Shown here: in pieces, positions 48,657-57,813 of the stretch
How the letters are laid out: each line of letters opens with the position of its first letter
Numbering within the stretch: the first letter of the stretch is position 1
Source: Filimonas sp.
GTDB lineage: Bacteria > Bacteroidota > Bacteroidia > Chitinophagales > Chitinophagaceae
Assembly (NCBI GenBank): GCA_017306865.1
Contig: JAFKHH010000012.1
Coordinates: 558,001 to 622,000 of the forward strand
Length of the DNA stretch: 64,000 bases
Direction of reading: 5' to 3'
Notes under the pieces: model-generated
What the model was told of the DNA's origin: nothing
The model's input: only the letters and a program-made list of their open reading frames with translations
Databases searched by the model: none
Position numbers and translations under genes: made by a program

Positions 48657-50120
48657 ATGAGTATCCAGGAAAATAAATTTCAGGCGATTATATCGCATGC
48701 CAAAGAATATGGATTTGTATTTCAGAGTAGCGAAATATATGATGGACTAAGCGCCGTATATGATTATGGTCCTTACGGAAGTGAGCTGAAAAAAAATATC
48801 CGCGATCATTGGTGGAAAAGCATGACGCAACTGCATGAGAACATTGTAGGCGTAGATGCGGCTATATTCATGCACCCGACAACCTGGAAAGCAAGCGGCC
48901 ACGTTGATAATTTCAGCGATCCGATGATTGATAACAAAGACAGTAAAAAGCGTTACCGTGTAGACCACCTGATAGAAGCACATGCAGATAAATTGATAGA
49001 AGGTGGAAAAGCGGATGAGGCAAAAGCATTGCTGGATGCAATGGAGCAACTGTTAGGCAAAGATGATTATGCAGGTCTGAAACAATTGATCGAAGACAAC
49101 AACGTTGTGTGTACGATCAGTGGTACAAAAAACTGGACAGACATTCGCCAGTTCAACCTGATGTTTGATACAAAGCTGGGTTCTGTAACTGATGAGGCGG
49201 ATACCATTTACCTGCGTCCTGAAACGGCACAAGGTATCTTCGTAAACTTCCTGAATGTGCAGAAAACAGCGCGTATGAAAGTGCCTTTTGGTATTGCACA
49301 AACAGGTAAGGCTTTCCGTAACGAGATCGTAGCGCGCCAATTCATTTTCCGTATGCGTGAGTTTGAGCAGATGGAAATGCAGTTCTTCGTTCGCCCTGGT
49401 ACAGAAGGTGAGTGGTATAAATACTGGAAAGAAGCAAGATTGAAATGGCACCTGGAATTAGGTATTCCACAGGATAAATATCGCTTCCATGATCATGTGA
49501 AACTTGCATTCTATGCAAAAGAAGCGTGTGATATAGAGTTTGATTTCCCAATGGGCTTCAAAGAGGTGGAAGGTATCCATTCTCGCACAGATCATGATTT
49601 AAGCCAGCATCAGAAATTCAGTAAGAAAAAAATGAATTATTTCGATAATGATGTGGATGAGGCTACCGGCAAACCTTACGGCAACTATATTCCTTACGTT
49701 ATTGAAACATCTATTGGCCTTGACAGGATGTTCCTCCTGATTATGTGTTCGGCTTATGAAGAAGAGAAATGGGCTAAAGAAGATGGTAGCGAAGATAGCC
49801 GTGTAGTATTGCACATTCCTGCGAAGCTTGCGCCTAACAAACTAGCTATTCTGCCTTTGCTGAAGAAAGATGGCTTACCTGAAATAGCGCGCGAACTGAT
49901 GAATGAGTGTAAGTCTCAGTTCAAATGTTTCTATGAAGAGAAAGATGCGATCGGCAGACGTTATAGAAGGCAAGACGCGATTGGTACACCATTCTGCGTA
50001 ACCATCGATCACCAGACTAAAGAGGACCAGACTGTAACTATCCGTTACAGGGACTCTATGGCGCAGGAGCGTATCCACATCAGCAAAGTAAAAGAACTGG
50101 TGTTGAACGCTATAGCATAG
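48657..50120 (+). CDS. glyS: Glycyl-tRNA synthetase (alpha2 type)
   Basis: A 487-residue class II synthetase of the single-chain (eukaryotic/Bacteroidota) type. Motif 1/2/3 signatures are recognisable: the YGPYGSELKKNIRDHWW segment, LRPETAQGIFVNFLNV, FRNEIVARQFIFRMREFEQME, and the C-terminal VIETSIGLDRM. Motif 3 is followed by the anticodon-binding domain (KLAPNKLAILPLLKKDGL ... YRRQDAIGTPFCVTIDH). Length is normal. The promoter sits so close that the mRNA probably has almost no leader and no Shine-Dalgarno sequence. Followed by a strong terminator. Confidence 0.98.
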   Translation: MSIQENKFQAIISHAKEYGFVFQSSEIYDGLSAVYDYGPYGSELKKNIRDHWWKSMTQLHENIVGVDAAIFMHPTTWKASGHVDNFSDPMIDNKDSKKRYRVDHLIEAHADKLIEGGKADEAKALLDAMEQLLGKDDYAGLKQLIEDNNVVCTISGTKNWTDIRQFNLMFDTKLGSVTDEADTIYLRPETAQGIFVNFLNVQKTARMKVPFGIAQTGKAFRNEIVARQFIFRMREFEQMEMQFFVRPGTEGEWYKYWKEARLKWHLELGIPQDKYRFHDHVKLAFYAKEACDIEFDFPMGFKEVEGIHSRTDHDLSQHQKFSKKKMNYFDNDVDEATGKPYGNYIPYVIETSIGLDRMFLLIMCSAYEEEKWAKEDGSEDSRVVLHIPAKLAPNKLAILPLLKKDGLPEIARELMNECKSQFKCFYEEKDAIGRRYRRQDAIGTPFCVTIDHQTKEDQTVTIRYRDSMAQERIHISKVKELVLNAIA

Positions 50121-50154
50121 TGAGTGGAGAGTCGTGAATAATTAATTCAAAATA

Positions 50155-50184
50155 AGAAAGCCTTTGCAAACGCAAAGGCTTTCT
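50155..50184 (+). terminator. glyS terminator
   Basis: AGAAAGCCTTTGC pairs perfectly with GCAAAGGCTTTCT around AAAC, followed by a T-containing stretch. Confidence 0.88.
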
Positions 50185-50209
50185 GTTTATAAAATGAGTT
50201 CTAATAATA

Positions 50210-50241
50210 AGACCTATACGATTTTAAAACCTTATAGGTCT
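50210..50241. repeat. Second copy of the AGACCTATA palindrome
   Basis: Right arm AAAACCTTATAGGTCT is identical to that at 46594-46609; left arm AGACCTATACGATTTT has two changes, so this copy folds less well. It follows the glyS terminator. Confidence 0.75.
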
Positions 50242-50302
50242 GCACTGAATCTATTTCATAGTGAGTCGTGAAACATTGAAACGTATAAACTACCGAAACC
50301 AT

Positions 50303-51037
50303 TTAACCATATAATTCTAAATGAATATCATGCCTGTCATATCCCAATGCTACTATTCGCTCCTTTGCTTCGTCTACCATATTTTTCCAGCCACATAGCA
50401 TGAAATAGGCTGGCGTATGCCCGGCTGTTTCTTTTACTATTTCCTCATACACTGCATGTACATATCCTTTGCGAATATCTTTGTTCTCTTCTGCCTCACG
50501 CGAGTAAGTAGGCAGGTAGCGAAAGCCTTCCATTTTTTGTTCCAGCTCACGGAACTCTGCGCCATATAATCCATCACGTAAATAACGGCATCCGAAAATG
50601 AGGTAAATGTTCTTGTGCGGAATGTTGTGCTCCTGTATATAATGTACCATAGAGCGGAATGGCGCAACGCCTGTGCCAGTACAAATAAGATATAAATCCC
50701 GGTCCAGTTCTTTGGGTAAAGTGAATACGCCCTGCGGTCCGCGTAGCTGTACTTCAGAGCCGATTCCCACTTCTGTAAACAAATAGTGTGTGCCCGTACC
50801 ACCTTCCAGCAGTACAATGACCAGCTCAAATACATTGGTGCCATCAGGATGTGAGGCAATGGAGTAACTGCGCCAGCGTTTATTACGCTTCTCATGTATA
50901 GGCAAGTCAAGCGTAACAAATTGCCCGGGGGCAAAGTCAAATATTTCCAGTTCAGGAACCTGTATCCAGAACCGCTTTGTATTAGACGTTACATCTTCAA
51001 TTCGAATGATCTTTCCGGTGCGCCATGGTTCAAGCAT
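50303..51037 (-). CDS. Ferredoxin/flavodoxin-NADP reductase-like oxidoreductase
   Basis: A 244-residue FAD/NAD(P)-binding reductase. FAD signature RWRSYSIASHPDGTN (RxYS), nucleotide signatures GPQGVFTLP, CTGTGVAPFRSMVHYI and the C-terminal YFMLCGWKNMVDEA. No iron-sulphur or haem domain is attached, so it is a bare ferredoxin-reductase-type flavoprotein; the electron partner is unknown. ATG 51035-51037 chosen: the upstream extension (55 codons) is repeat-derived sequence. It is transcribed away from the mla operon. Confidence 0.9.
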   Translation of the reverse strand: MLEPWRTGKIIRIEDVTSNTKRFWIQVPELEIFDFAPGQFVTLDLPIHEKRNKRWRSYSIASHPDGTNVFELVIVLLEGGTGTHYLFTEVGIGSEVQLRGPQGVFTLPKELDRDLYLICTGTGVAPFRSMVHYIQEHNIPHKNIYLIFGCRYLRDGLYGAEFRELEQKMEGFRYLPTYSREAEENKDIRKGYVHAVYEEIVKETAGHTPAYFMLCGWKNMVDEAKERIVALGYDRHDIHLELYG

Positions 51038-51462
51038 AGTCAAAGGTTTAAGAAGTTTCTGTGTTTCAAAGTTCCATGCAAAAAAGCCACTAAGACATGG
51101 AGTCACAAGGTACACAATGGATTTCACTAAGAACACAAATGCATTCTTCGGGCTCCTTGTGCATTCCTGGTCACCTTTGTGATAAATAAACCTTAGCGCC
51201 ACTCACTGGCGCAGGCCTCCAGGCCTGTGTCCACTTATTACTAATGCCTGCTTATAGTTACACTTGCTTTTTCAAAAGCTCTATATAACATAGTTTAATG
51301 ACAATACATCATTTCAAATCTTATATCTTAAATTTCTAATCCCTTTGTGGCTAACCCTGCGCTTATTGTAGATTTATTTCCCCCGCAGTGGGCCGATGCT
51401 AATCTTTTGATAAAGAAAACGTTGAAAGGAATGCTTTTTGACCTGTTTACATTGCTAAACCT
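51038..51462. repeat. Gap between FNR-like gene and mlaE: degenerate repeats
   Basis: 425 bp without a credible gene. AAGCCACTAAGACATGGAG, CACAAGGTACACAATGG, CACTAAGAACACAAATGC resemble the widespread Bacteroidota repeat built from GCCACTAAGACACAAAG words. AGGCCTCCAGGCCT (51213-51226) is a short palindrome. CATTTCAAATCTTATATC resembles the words near 37800 and 48570. No clear promoter for mlaE was found. Confidence 0.5.
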
Positions 51463-52245
51463 GTGCTCATGTTTAAAAAACTCTTAGATAAACAAAGTCC
51501 CCTGTTGGAAACAACAGGTAATATCTGGTACTTCTTAACCGGCTTTTTCAAGAATACATTTACCCGTGGTTTTGAATGGGAGGAGTTTGTGAAGCAATGT
51601 TATTTTATCGGGTACAAAAGTCTCGGTATTGTGATCGTAACAGGCTTTGTATTAGGCTTTGTACTCACGCTTCAGACGCAACCCACACTCAAAGATTTTG
51701 GTGCGGAAAACTATGTGCCCAGCATGGTTTCTATTTCTGTGGTAAGAGAAATTGGGCCGGTGATCACCTCCCTTATCTGTGCAGGTAAAATTGCGTCCGG
51801 CATTGGCGCCGAGCTAGGCAGTATGCGTGTAACCGAGCAGATAGATGCGATGGAAGTGTCCGGTGCAAATGCGACTCAATACCTGGTTGTAACGCGTGTA
51901 CTGGCTTGTACACTCATGATACCATTGCTTGCTTTTTTTGCTGATACTATGGCGCTTGTCGGTGGCTTTGTGGGCATGAATATTTCCGGTAGTATGAGCA
52001 TGACCTTGTACTTCAATAAAGCAATTTCTTCACTAGTGTTTTCTGACTTGGTACCAGCCACTATTAAAACAGTGTTCTTTGGTTTTGTCATTGGCTTTGT
52101 CGGGTGCTACAATGGGTATAATTCGAAACGCGGAACGGAGAGTGTAGGACATGCTGCCAATAAAGCGGTTGTAGCCGCATCTATAACCATCATTCTTATA
52201 GATGCCATTGCAGTACAGTTAACCAATGCCTTTGTTTATAACTAA
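51463..52245 (+). CDS. mlaE: MlaE-family ABC transporter permease (phospholipid/lipid transport)
   Basis: A 260-residue permease of the MlaE/YrbE family. Signatures: FKNTFTRGFEWEEFVKQCYFIGYKSLGIVI, QTQPTLKDFGAENYVPSMVSISVVREIGPVITSLICAGKIASGIGAELGSMRVTEQIDAMEV and the C-terminal GCYNGYNSKRGTESVGHAANKAVVAASI. Five membrane segments. Forms an ABC transporter with the next two genes, moving phospholipids between the outer and inner membrane. The stop is 4 nt before the ATG of mlaF. Confidence 0.95.
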   Translation: MLMFKKLLDKQSPLLETTGNIWYFLTGFFKNTFTRGFEWEEFVKQCYFIGYKSLGIVIVTGFVLGFVLTLQTQPTLKDFGAENYVPSMVSISVVREIGPVITSLICAGKIASGIGAELGSMRVTEQIDAMEVSGANATQYLVVTRVLACTLMIPLLAFFADTMALVGGFVGMNISGSMSMTLYFNKAISSLVFSDLVPATIKTVFFGFVIGFVGCYNGYNSKRGTESVGHAANKAVVAASITIILIDAIAVQLTNAFVYN

Positions 52246-52249
52246 ACGT

Positions 52250-52981
52250 ATGGAAACAGCAATAGAAATAAAAGGGCTGAAGAAAAGCTTTGGTGACAAC
52301 GAAGTGTTGAAGGATATAAACCTGACTGTAGAGAAAGGAGAAAATCTTGTTGTACTCGGCAGGTCAGGCGAAGGGAAATCTGTGACCATTAAGTGTATTG
52401 TCGGACTATTGGTGCCGGATGATGGAACGCTAAATGTATTAGGACATGAAGTAACCCAACTAAATGAAGACGAACTGGATGAATTACGTAAAAAGATCGG
52501 CTTCCTTTTTCAGCAGGCTGCGTTATATGATTCCATGACAGTAGGCGAAAACCTTGCATTTCCCTTAAGCCGGGTATTGGATATGAAAGACAAAAATGAG
52601 ATTCATGAAAAGGTAATGGATATGCTGGGAAATGTAGGGTTGGAAGATGCGGCGGATAAGATGCCATCTTCACTCTCCGGCGGCATGAAAAAACGCATCG
52701 GCCTTGCAAGAACACTGATCGTGCAGCCTGAGATTGTTTTGTATGATGAACCTACTACAGGGCTTGATCCGATCACATCCCGCGAAATAAGCGAGCTGAT
52801 ATTGCAGATGCAAAAGAAATATAAAACCACTTCTATCATCATTACACACGACATGGAATGTGCGCGCATAACAGCAGACAGGATAGTAGTGATGAGTGAT
52901 GGGAAATATATAGCAGAAGGAACATTTGATTCATTACAGAAACATGAAGATCCTTTTATCAGGTCTTTTTTTAACGCATAA
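52250..52981 (+). CDS. mlaF: MlaF-type ABC transporter ATP-binding protein
   Basis: A 243-residue ABC ATPase. Walker A GRSGEGKS (~38-45), Q loop FLFQQAALYDSMTV, signature LSGGMKKR, Walker B IVLYDEPTTGLDP and the H loop ITHD are all intact. The FQQAALYDSMTVxENxxFPL stretch is typical of the Mla/Ttg2A group. ATG 52250 chosen, after the mlaE stop; a longer in-frame start lies inside mlaE. It drives the lipid transporter with mlaE and mlaD. Confidence 0.95.
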   Translation: METAIEIKGLKKSFGDNEVLKDINLTVEKGENLVVLGRSGEGKSVTIKCIVGLLVPDDGTLNVLGHEVTQLNEDELDELRKKIGFLFQQAALYDSMTVGENLAFPLSRVLDMKDKNEIHEKVMDMLGNVGLEDAADKMPSSLSGGMKKRIGLARTLIVQPEIVLYDEPTTGLDPITSREISELILQMQKKYKTTSIIITHDMECARITADRIVVMSDGKYIAEGTFDSLQKHEDPFIRSFFNA

Positions 52982-52984
52982 ACT

Positions 52985-53734
52985 ATGGAAAGAACTGCCA
53001 GAAGAAAAGTAAAAACCGGCGCCTTCGTTTTAGGAGGTTTGCTGATCATTGTGCTTGCTGTTTTCTTAATAGGGCGCGAGCAAAAATTATTTAGCAGTAC
53101 GTTTAGCCTGCATGTACATTTTAAAAATGTAAGCGGCCTCAAAGTGGGTAGTTATGTTCGTTTTGCGGGCATCAATGTAGGTACGGTTGATAACATCCAG
53201 ATCATCAATGACTCCACTGTACAGGTAGATCTGAACCTCGAATCATCCGTCAAAAAGTTCATTAAACAGGATGCCGTTGCAAGCATTGGTTCAGATGGGC
53301 TGATGGGAGATAAGTTAGTACAATTGTCTTCCGGGCTGAGCGGCGGCCCGGTAAAAGATGATAATAACATACATGGCTCGGAGCCATTGGATATGGATAA
53401 GACCATGCAGAAAATAACACGAATAGCAGACAATGCAGAAATGATCACACAGAACCTGGCATCTATTACAGATAAGGTGAATAATGGAAAGGGGAGTCTT
53501 GGCCGGCTGCTGAATGATGAGAAAATAGCGAACGACCTGCAAAAAACAGTTGAGTCTACCAAGAAGGGGGCGCAGGGGTTTAGTGACAACATGGAAGCCG
53601 CCAAACATAATTTCCTGCTACGTGGATTCTTTAAGAAGAAAGAACGGCAAAGACAGGATTCTATAGATAACGCAAAGAAAGAGCAGGAGAAAAAGAAGGC
53701 TGAATTGGAGAAGAAGAAAAAGGATAAGAATTAA
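52985..53734 (+). CDS. mlaD: MlaD/MCE-domain substrate-binding protein
   Basis: A 249-residue protein with an N-terminal membrane anchor (VKTGAFVLGGLLIIVLAVFLIG, ~8-30), one MCE domain (~36-115; LHVHFKNVSGLKVGSYVRFAGINVGTVDNIQI), then an extended C-terminal part with helical periodicity (DKTMQKITRIADNAEMITQNLASITDKVNNGKGSLGRLL) and a basic coiled-coil tail (RQRQDSIDNAKKEQEKKKAELEKKK). MCE rings bridge periplasm and carry lipids. Begins 3 nt after mlaF, so a compact mlaEFD operon. mlaB and mlaC are absent, as usual in Bacteroidota. Confidence 0.93.
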   Translation: MERTARRKVKTGAFVLGGLLIIVLAVFLIGREQKLFSSTFSLHVHFKNVSGLKVGSYVRFAGINVGTVDNIQIINDSTVQVDLNLESSVKKFIKQDAVASIGSDGLMGDKLVQLSSGLSGGPVKDDNNIHGSEPLDMDKTMQKITRIADNAEMITQNLASITDKVNNGKGSLGRLLNDEKIANDLQKTVESTKKGAQGFSDNMEAAKHNFLLRGFFKKKERQRQDSIDNAKKEQEKKKAELEKKKKDKN

Positions 53735-54095
53735 TTGTTTAATGGATGTATGGTTAAGTCGTGAAACGTGAGCCGGGAATCGTGAAAGGGGCTTTTACGG
53801 CTAATCACTTTGGTTGTCTTGATGTGTCCTCGCGCGACAGAACGCAGTTGGTTCGTATGGACACTAACCAAGGCGGAAGCTAATTCTGTGTTTCTGTATC
53901 TCTATGGCAATTCTTTGTGTACTCTGCGTATCCTTTGCGCGCTTTGCGATACTTGTGCGGCTTTGCGAGAAATATTTTAAGCTGACGCCATGGCTGCGAA
54001 CGTTTATCTGGTCTTCTCCCGCTCTCTCCGTCTCCGCGGTGCATAGAGCCACGGCCGGCTAACAATTTAACAATACCGCCATTTAGCCATATAAA
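53735..54095. repeat. Gap before mfd: degenerate intergenic repeats
   Basis: No gene. GTGAAACGTGAGCCGGGAAT opens the block (GTGA family). GGTTGTCTTGATGTGTCC and GGACACTAACCAAGG near 53812-53874 form an interrupted inverted repeat. TTTGCGCGCTTTGCGATAC, CGGCTTTGCGAGAAA and CTCTCCGTCTCCGCGG belong to the CTTTGCG family also seen at 4340, 6030 and 48530. Confidence 0.5.
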
Positions 54096-54098
54096 CCG

Positions 54099-54106
54099 TA
54101 TCTTTG
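54099..54106 (+). promoter_or_regulatory. -7 box of mfd
   Basis: TATCTTTG matches TAnnTTTG and lies 11 nt upstream of the mfd ATG, implying a very short leader. No good -33 box was found at the expected distance. Confidence 0.5.
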
Positions 54107-54116
54107 CACCCGCGTT

Positions 54117-57100
54117 ATGAATTTGGGAGTTTTGCTGGAACAGTATAAAAATAATCCCCGCCTTTTTCAGTTGGCGGACAGGCTGTCTTATGCCGATACC
54201 CAAAAAATCTTTCTCAAAAATCTCCACGGCAGTAGTTCAGAATTTGTAGTTGCCAGTGTTTTTCTACATGAAAAAACGCAGGGACTGAATCATGTAGTCG
54301 TATTGAACGATGCGGAAGAAGCCGCCTATTTTCACAATACCTTGGAGAATCTGACCAGCGCGCTTGATCTGTTTTATTTCCCCGCATCTTTTAAGAACAG
54401 GAAGAACTTCAAACTGCTAAACAGTTCGCATGTAATGTTGCGTACAGAAGCATTGACTAAATTATCTGCCGGCGGCAATAAAAAGATCATTGTTACTTAT
54501 CCCGAAGCTTTGTTTGAAAAAGTAGTGTTGCCGAAAACATTAAGCGGTAATATCATTCATATAAAAACAAACGACACCATCAATCTCGAAAGCCTGATGG
54601 AGTTGTTTGTAATGTATGGTTTTGTGCGCACTGATTTTGCGTATGAACCAGGTCAGTTTGCCCTTCGTGGCGGCATCCTCGATATTTACTCTTTCGGTAA
54701 TGAAAAACCATACCGTGTAGAACTATTTGGCAACGATGTGGATAGCATACGCATCTTCGATCCTGAGACACAGTTGAGTGAAAGAAAGTTGCTGCAGGTA
54801 TCCATTATACCAAACGTAGAAACACAGTTTGACAGCGGTGATAAAGTTTCTTTATTAGAATTTCTTCCTGAGAACACGATCGTGTGGCTGAAGGATTGGG
54901 ATGTAATAAAGGAAAAGATACAAGTGCAGGAAGAAGACCTTGGTTTGTTCCTGGAAAGGCTTGCGGATGGTACATCCAGTACACCGCAGTATGAAGATTC
55001 GGAAGATGATACCAAGATCCTGAAAGAAGTAAATCCTGCAGATTTTGTACAAGCAGTGGTTACTGAAGAACAGTTAAAAGAAAGGCATATTGTAGAGTTT
55101 GGATACAAACCACAGATTGCCAATTTTGAAATAGAGTTTGATACAAAAGCGCAGCCATCATTTAACCGCCAGTTCGATCTGCTGATTAAAGACCTGAAGG
55201 AACACGAAAGCAAGAAATATACTATTTACATATTTGCAGAGCAGGCTAAACAGTTGGAAAGACTGCATAGCATCTTTGCTGATCTGAATACGGAAATACA
55301 ATTTACACCGGTTGCTACGTCTATACACGAAGGCTTTATAGACCAGGACCTGAAAATTGTTTGCTATACAGATCACCAGATCTTTCAGCGTTATCATAAG
55401 TACAAAGTAAAGCAGGCCTACAATAAAGGTAAAGCGCTTACGCTACGGACCTTACGCGACCTGCAACCGGGTGATTATGTTACACACATAGATCACGGCG
55501 TAGGTGTATATAGCGGGTTGCAAAAACTGGAGGTGAATGGAAAATTGCAGGAAGCTGTACGTATCATTTACAAAGACAGTGATATTTTGTATGTGAACAT
55601 TAACTCACTGCACAAGATATCTAAATACACAGGCAAAGAAGGTTCTGTGCCGAAGGTGAATAAGCTGGGTAGTGATGTATGGAACAGGCTGAAAGAAAAA
55701 ACGAAGACGAAGGTTAAAGAGATCGCATTTGATCTCATTCAATTATATGCGCAACGTAAAGCGCAGCAGGGTTTTGCTTTTTCTCCTGATAATTATATGC
55801 AGACGGAGCTAGAAGCATCTTTCATTTATGAAGATACACCAGACCAAAGCAAAGCAACAGCAGATGTAAAACGCGATATGGAGCAGCCTGCGCCGATGGA
55901 CAGGCTGGTGTGTGGTGATGTGGGTTTTGGTAAAACGGAAGTAGCTGTGCGTGCTGCATTCAAAGCATGTGTAGACGGTAAGCAAGCTGCTATTTTAGTT
56001 CCTACCACCATTCTTGCTTTCCAGCATTACAAAACATTTAAAGAAAGATTGAAAGACTTTCCTGTAACGGTAGATTATATCAATCGCTTTAAGTCAGCAA
56101 AAGAAAAGAAAGAAACCCTTAAGCGTGTTGCAGAAGGGAAGATCGATATTCTCGTAGGTACACATGGCATACTAGGCAAAGAAGTAAAATTCAAAGACCT
56201 GGGTATCATGATCATTGATGAGGAACAGAAATTTGGCGTAGGGCATAAAGAGAAATTGAAAACGCTCAAGACCAACGTTGACTGTTTAACGTTGACGGCT
56301 ACGCCTATACCAAGAACGCTACAGTTTAGCCTGATGGGCGCGCGTGACCTGAGCATCATCAATACACCTCCACCCAACAGGCAGCCGATACAGACGGAAG
56401 TGCACATATTCAATGAAGACTTTATCCGCGATGCGATCTACTTCGAAACAGAACGTGGCGGACAAGTGTTCTTCATCTTCAACCGCGTACAGGGCGTGAA
56501 GGAAATGTCTGCATTAATACAGACCATGTGTCCTGACCTGAGCGTGTCATACGCGCATGGACAAATGGAAGGACATGAGCTGGAAGAGAAAATACTGGAC
56601 TTTATTGATAAGAAATACGACGTGCTGGTTTGTACCAACATTGTAGAAAGCGGTGTGGACATTCCAAACGTAAACACCATTATTGTAAATAACGCACATC
56701 ACTTTGGACTGAGCGATCTGCATCAGTTACGTGGGCGTGTGGGCAGAAGCAACCGGAAAGCATTCTGTTATTTATTGGCGCCGCCAATGAGCACATTGCC
56801 AACTGACTCAAGAAAGCGCTTGCAAACATTGGAGCAATTTAGCGACCTGGGCAGCGGTTTCCAGATAGCGATGCGCGACCTGGATATTCGTGGTGCGGGT
56901 AATATGCTTGGCGGAGAGCAAAGTGGCTTTATGGCTGAGATAGGTTTCGAAATGTACCAGAAGGTATTGGATGAAGCGATCCGTGAACTGAAGCGTACCA
57001 AGTTTAAAGACCTCTTTAAAGATGAGATCAGCCAACAAGATGATTATGTAAGCGACTGTACCATTGATACTGACCTGGAGATATTGATCCCGGATAGTTA

Positions 57101-57515
57101 TGTGGAAAGCATTGCTGAGCGTTTATCTCTATATACAAGATTGGATAACTGTGAAAATGATGAAGAGCTGCTCGCATTTCACGAGGAGCTGGCAGACCGT
57201 TTTGGTGCAATACCACAGCAGGTAGAAGACCTGTTTACAACGGTACGTTGCCGTAGGTTAGCAGTAGCATTGGGCTTTGAAAAAATGAGCCTGAAGGAAG
57301 AAACCATGCGTTGCTATTTTATCAATAAGAATGACTCACCTTATTTCGAATCAGATATCTTCAAAAACATCATCCAGTTCCTGCAGGTAGGCACCAACAA
57401 AGGCCGATTAAAACAGGTAGCTAAAAACTTTCTGCTTGTTGTAGATGACGTAAAGGATATGGATGCGATGTATCGCTTTTTGAAGCAGATGCACACGGCT
57501 GTAAATGCGAAATAA
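54117..57515 (+). CDS. mfd: Transcription-repair coupling factor
   Basis: A 1132-residue SF2 translocase that removes RNA polymerase stalled at DNA lesions and recruits UvrA. Order of domains: a degenerate UvrB-like N-terminal region (~1-350; FAYEPGQFALRGGILDIYSFG), the RNA-polymerase-interaction domain (~455-520; PGDYVTHIDHGVGVYSG), RecG-like helicase motifs with Walker A GDVGFGKTEVAVRAAF (~600), DEEQKFGVGHKEK, TLTATPIPRTLQFS, VDIPNVNTIIVNNAH and QLRGRVGRSNRKAF, then a C-terminal autoinhibitory domain. Length matches the family. Confidence 0.97.
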   Translation: MNLGVLLEQYKNNPRLFQLADRLSYADTQKIFLKNLHGSSSEFVVASVFLHEKTQGLNHVVVLNDAEEAAYFHNTLENLTSALDLFYFPASFKNRKNFKLLNSSHVMLRTEALTKLSAGGNKKIIVTYPEALFEKVVLPKTLSGNIIHIKTNDTINLESLMELFVMYGFVRTDFAYEPGQFALRGGILDIYSFGNEKPYRVELFGNDVDSIRIFDPETQLSERKLLQVSIIPNVETQFDSGDKVSLLEFLPENTIVWLKDWDVIKEKIQVQEEDLGLFLERLADGTSSTPQYEDSEDDTKILKEVNPADFVQAVVTEEQLKERHIVEFGYKPQIANFEIEFDTKAQPSFNRQFDLLIKDLKEHESKKYTIYIFAEQAKQLERLHSIFADLNTEIQFTPVATSIHEGFIDQDLKIVCYTDHQIFQRYHKYKVKQAYNKGKALTLRTLRDLQPGDYVTHIDHGVGVYSGLQKLEVNGKLQEAVRIIYKDSDILYVNINSLHKISKYTGKEGSVPKVNKLGSDVWNRLKEKTKTKVKEIAFDLIQLYAQRKAQQGFAFSPDNYMQTELEASFIYEDTPDQSKATADVKRDMEQPAPMDRLVCGDVGFGKTEVAVRAAFKACVDGKQAAILVPTTILAFQHYKTFKERLKDFPVTVDYINRFKSAKEKKETLKRVAEGKIDILVGTHGILGKEVKFKDLGIMIIDEEQKFGVGHKEKLKTLKTNVDCLTLTATPIPRTLQFSLMGARDLSIINTPPPNRQPIQTEVHIFNEDFIRDAIYFETERGGQVFFIFNRVQGVKEMSALIQTMCPDLSVSYAHGQMEGHELEEKILDFIDKKYDVLVCTNIVESGVDIPNVNTIIVNNAHHFGLSDLHQLRGRVGRSNRKAFCYLLAPPMSTLPTDSRKRLQTLEQFSDLGSGFQIAMRDLDIRGAGNMLGGEQSGFMAEIGFEMYQKVLDEAIRELKRTKFKDLFKDEISQQDDYVSDCTIDTDLEILIPDSYVESIAERLSLYTRLDNCENDEELLAFHEELADRFGAIPQQVEDLFTTVRCRRLAVALGFEKMSLKEETMRCYFINKNDSPYFESDIFKNIIQFLQVGTNKGRLKQVAKNFLLVVDDVKDMDAMYRFLKQMHTAVNAK

Positions 57516-57694
57516 AATTATTGCTAACAGCATATCTCGTTTTTATTTTCAGACATTTTGTGATACACTTCGACTATTTTTATAGGCTACTTAGAATATG
57601 AGTTATTTATATTGTCTTGAAACTGATTAGCTAATATTCTTTTCTGCAACAAAAAAATCACAACATTTTTTCGATATTAATAGATACGGCATAG

Positions 57695-57726
57695 CTTTTT
57701 TCTCATTCTTTGCCAAGGTACTTTTG
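57695..57726 (+). promoter_or_regulatory. Candidate promoter of the TIG lipoprotein cluster
   Basis: TACTTTTG at 57719-57726 matches the -7 element; TTTT at 57695-57698 lies 20 nt upstream as a weak -33. The ATG is about 88 nt downstream. The 298-bp gap holds no gene. Confidence 0.45.
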
Positions 57727-57813
57727 CATTCCACCTTATGAATAGTGCGTAGCATGCACAAAGAGAAAATTGTACGCTAACCAAATTGTTTTAGCCTGTT
57801 AAAATCAATTGCT

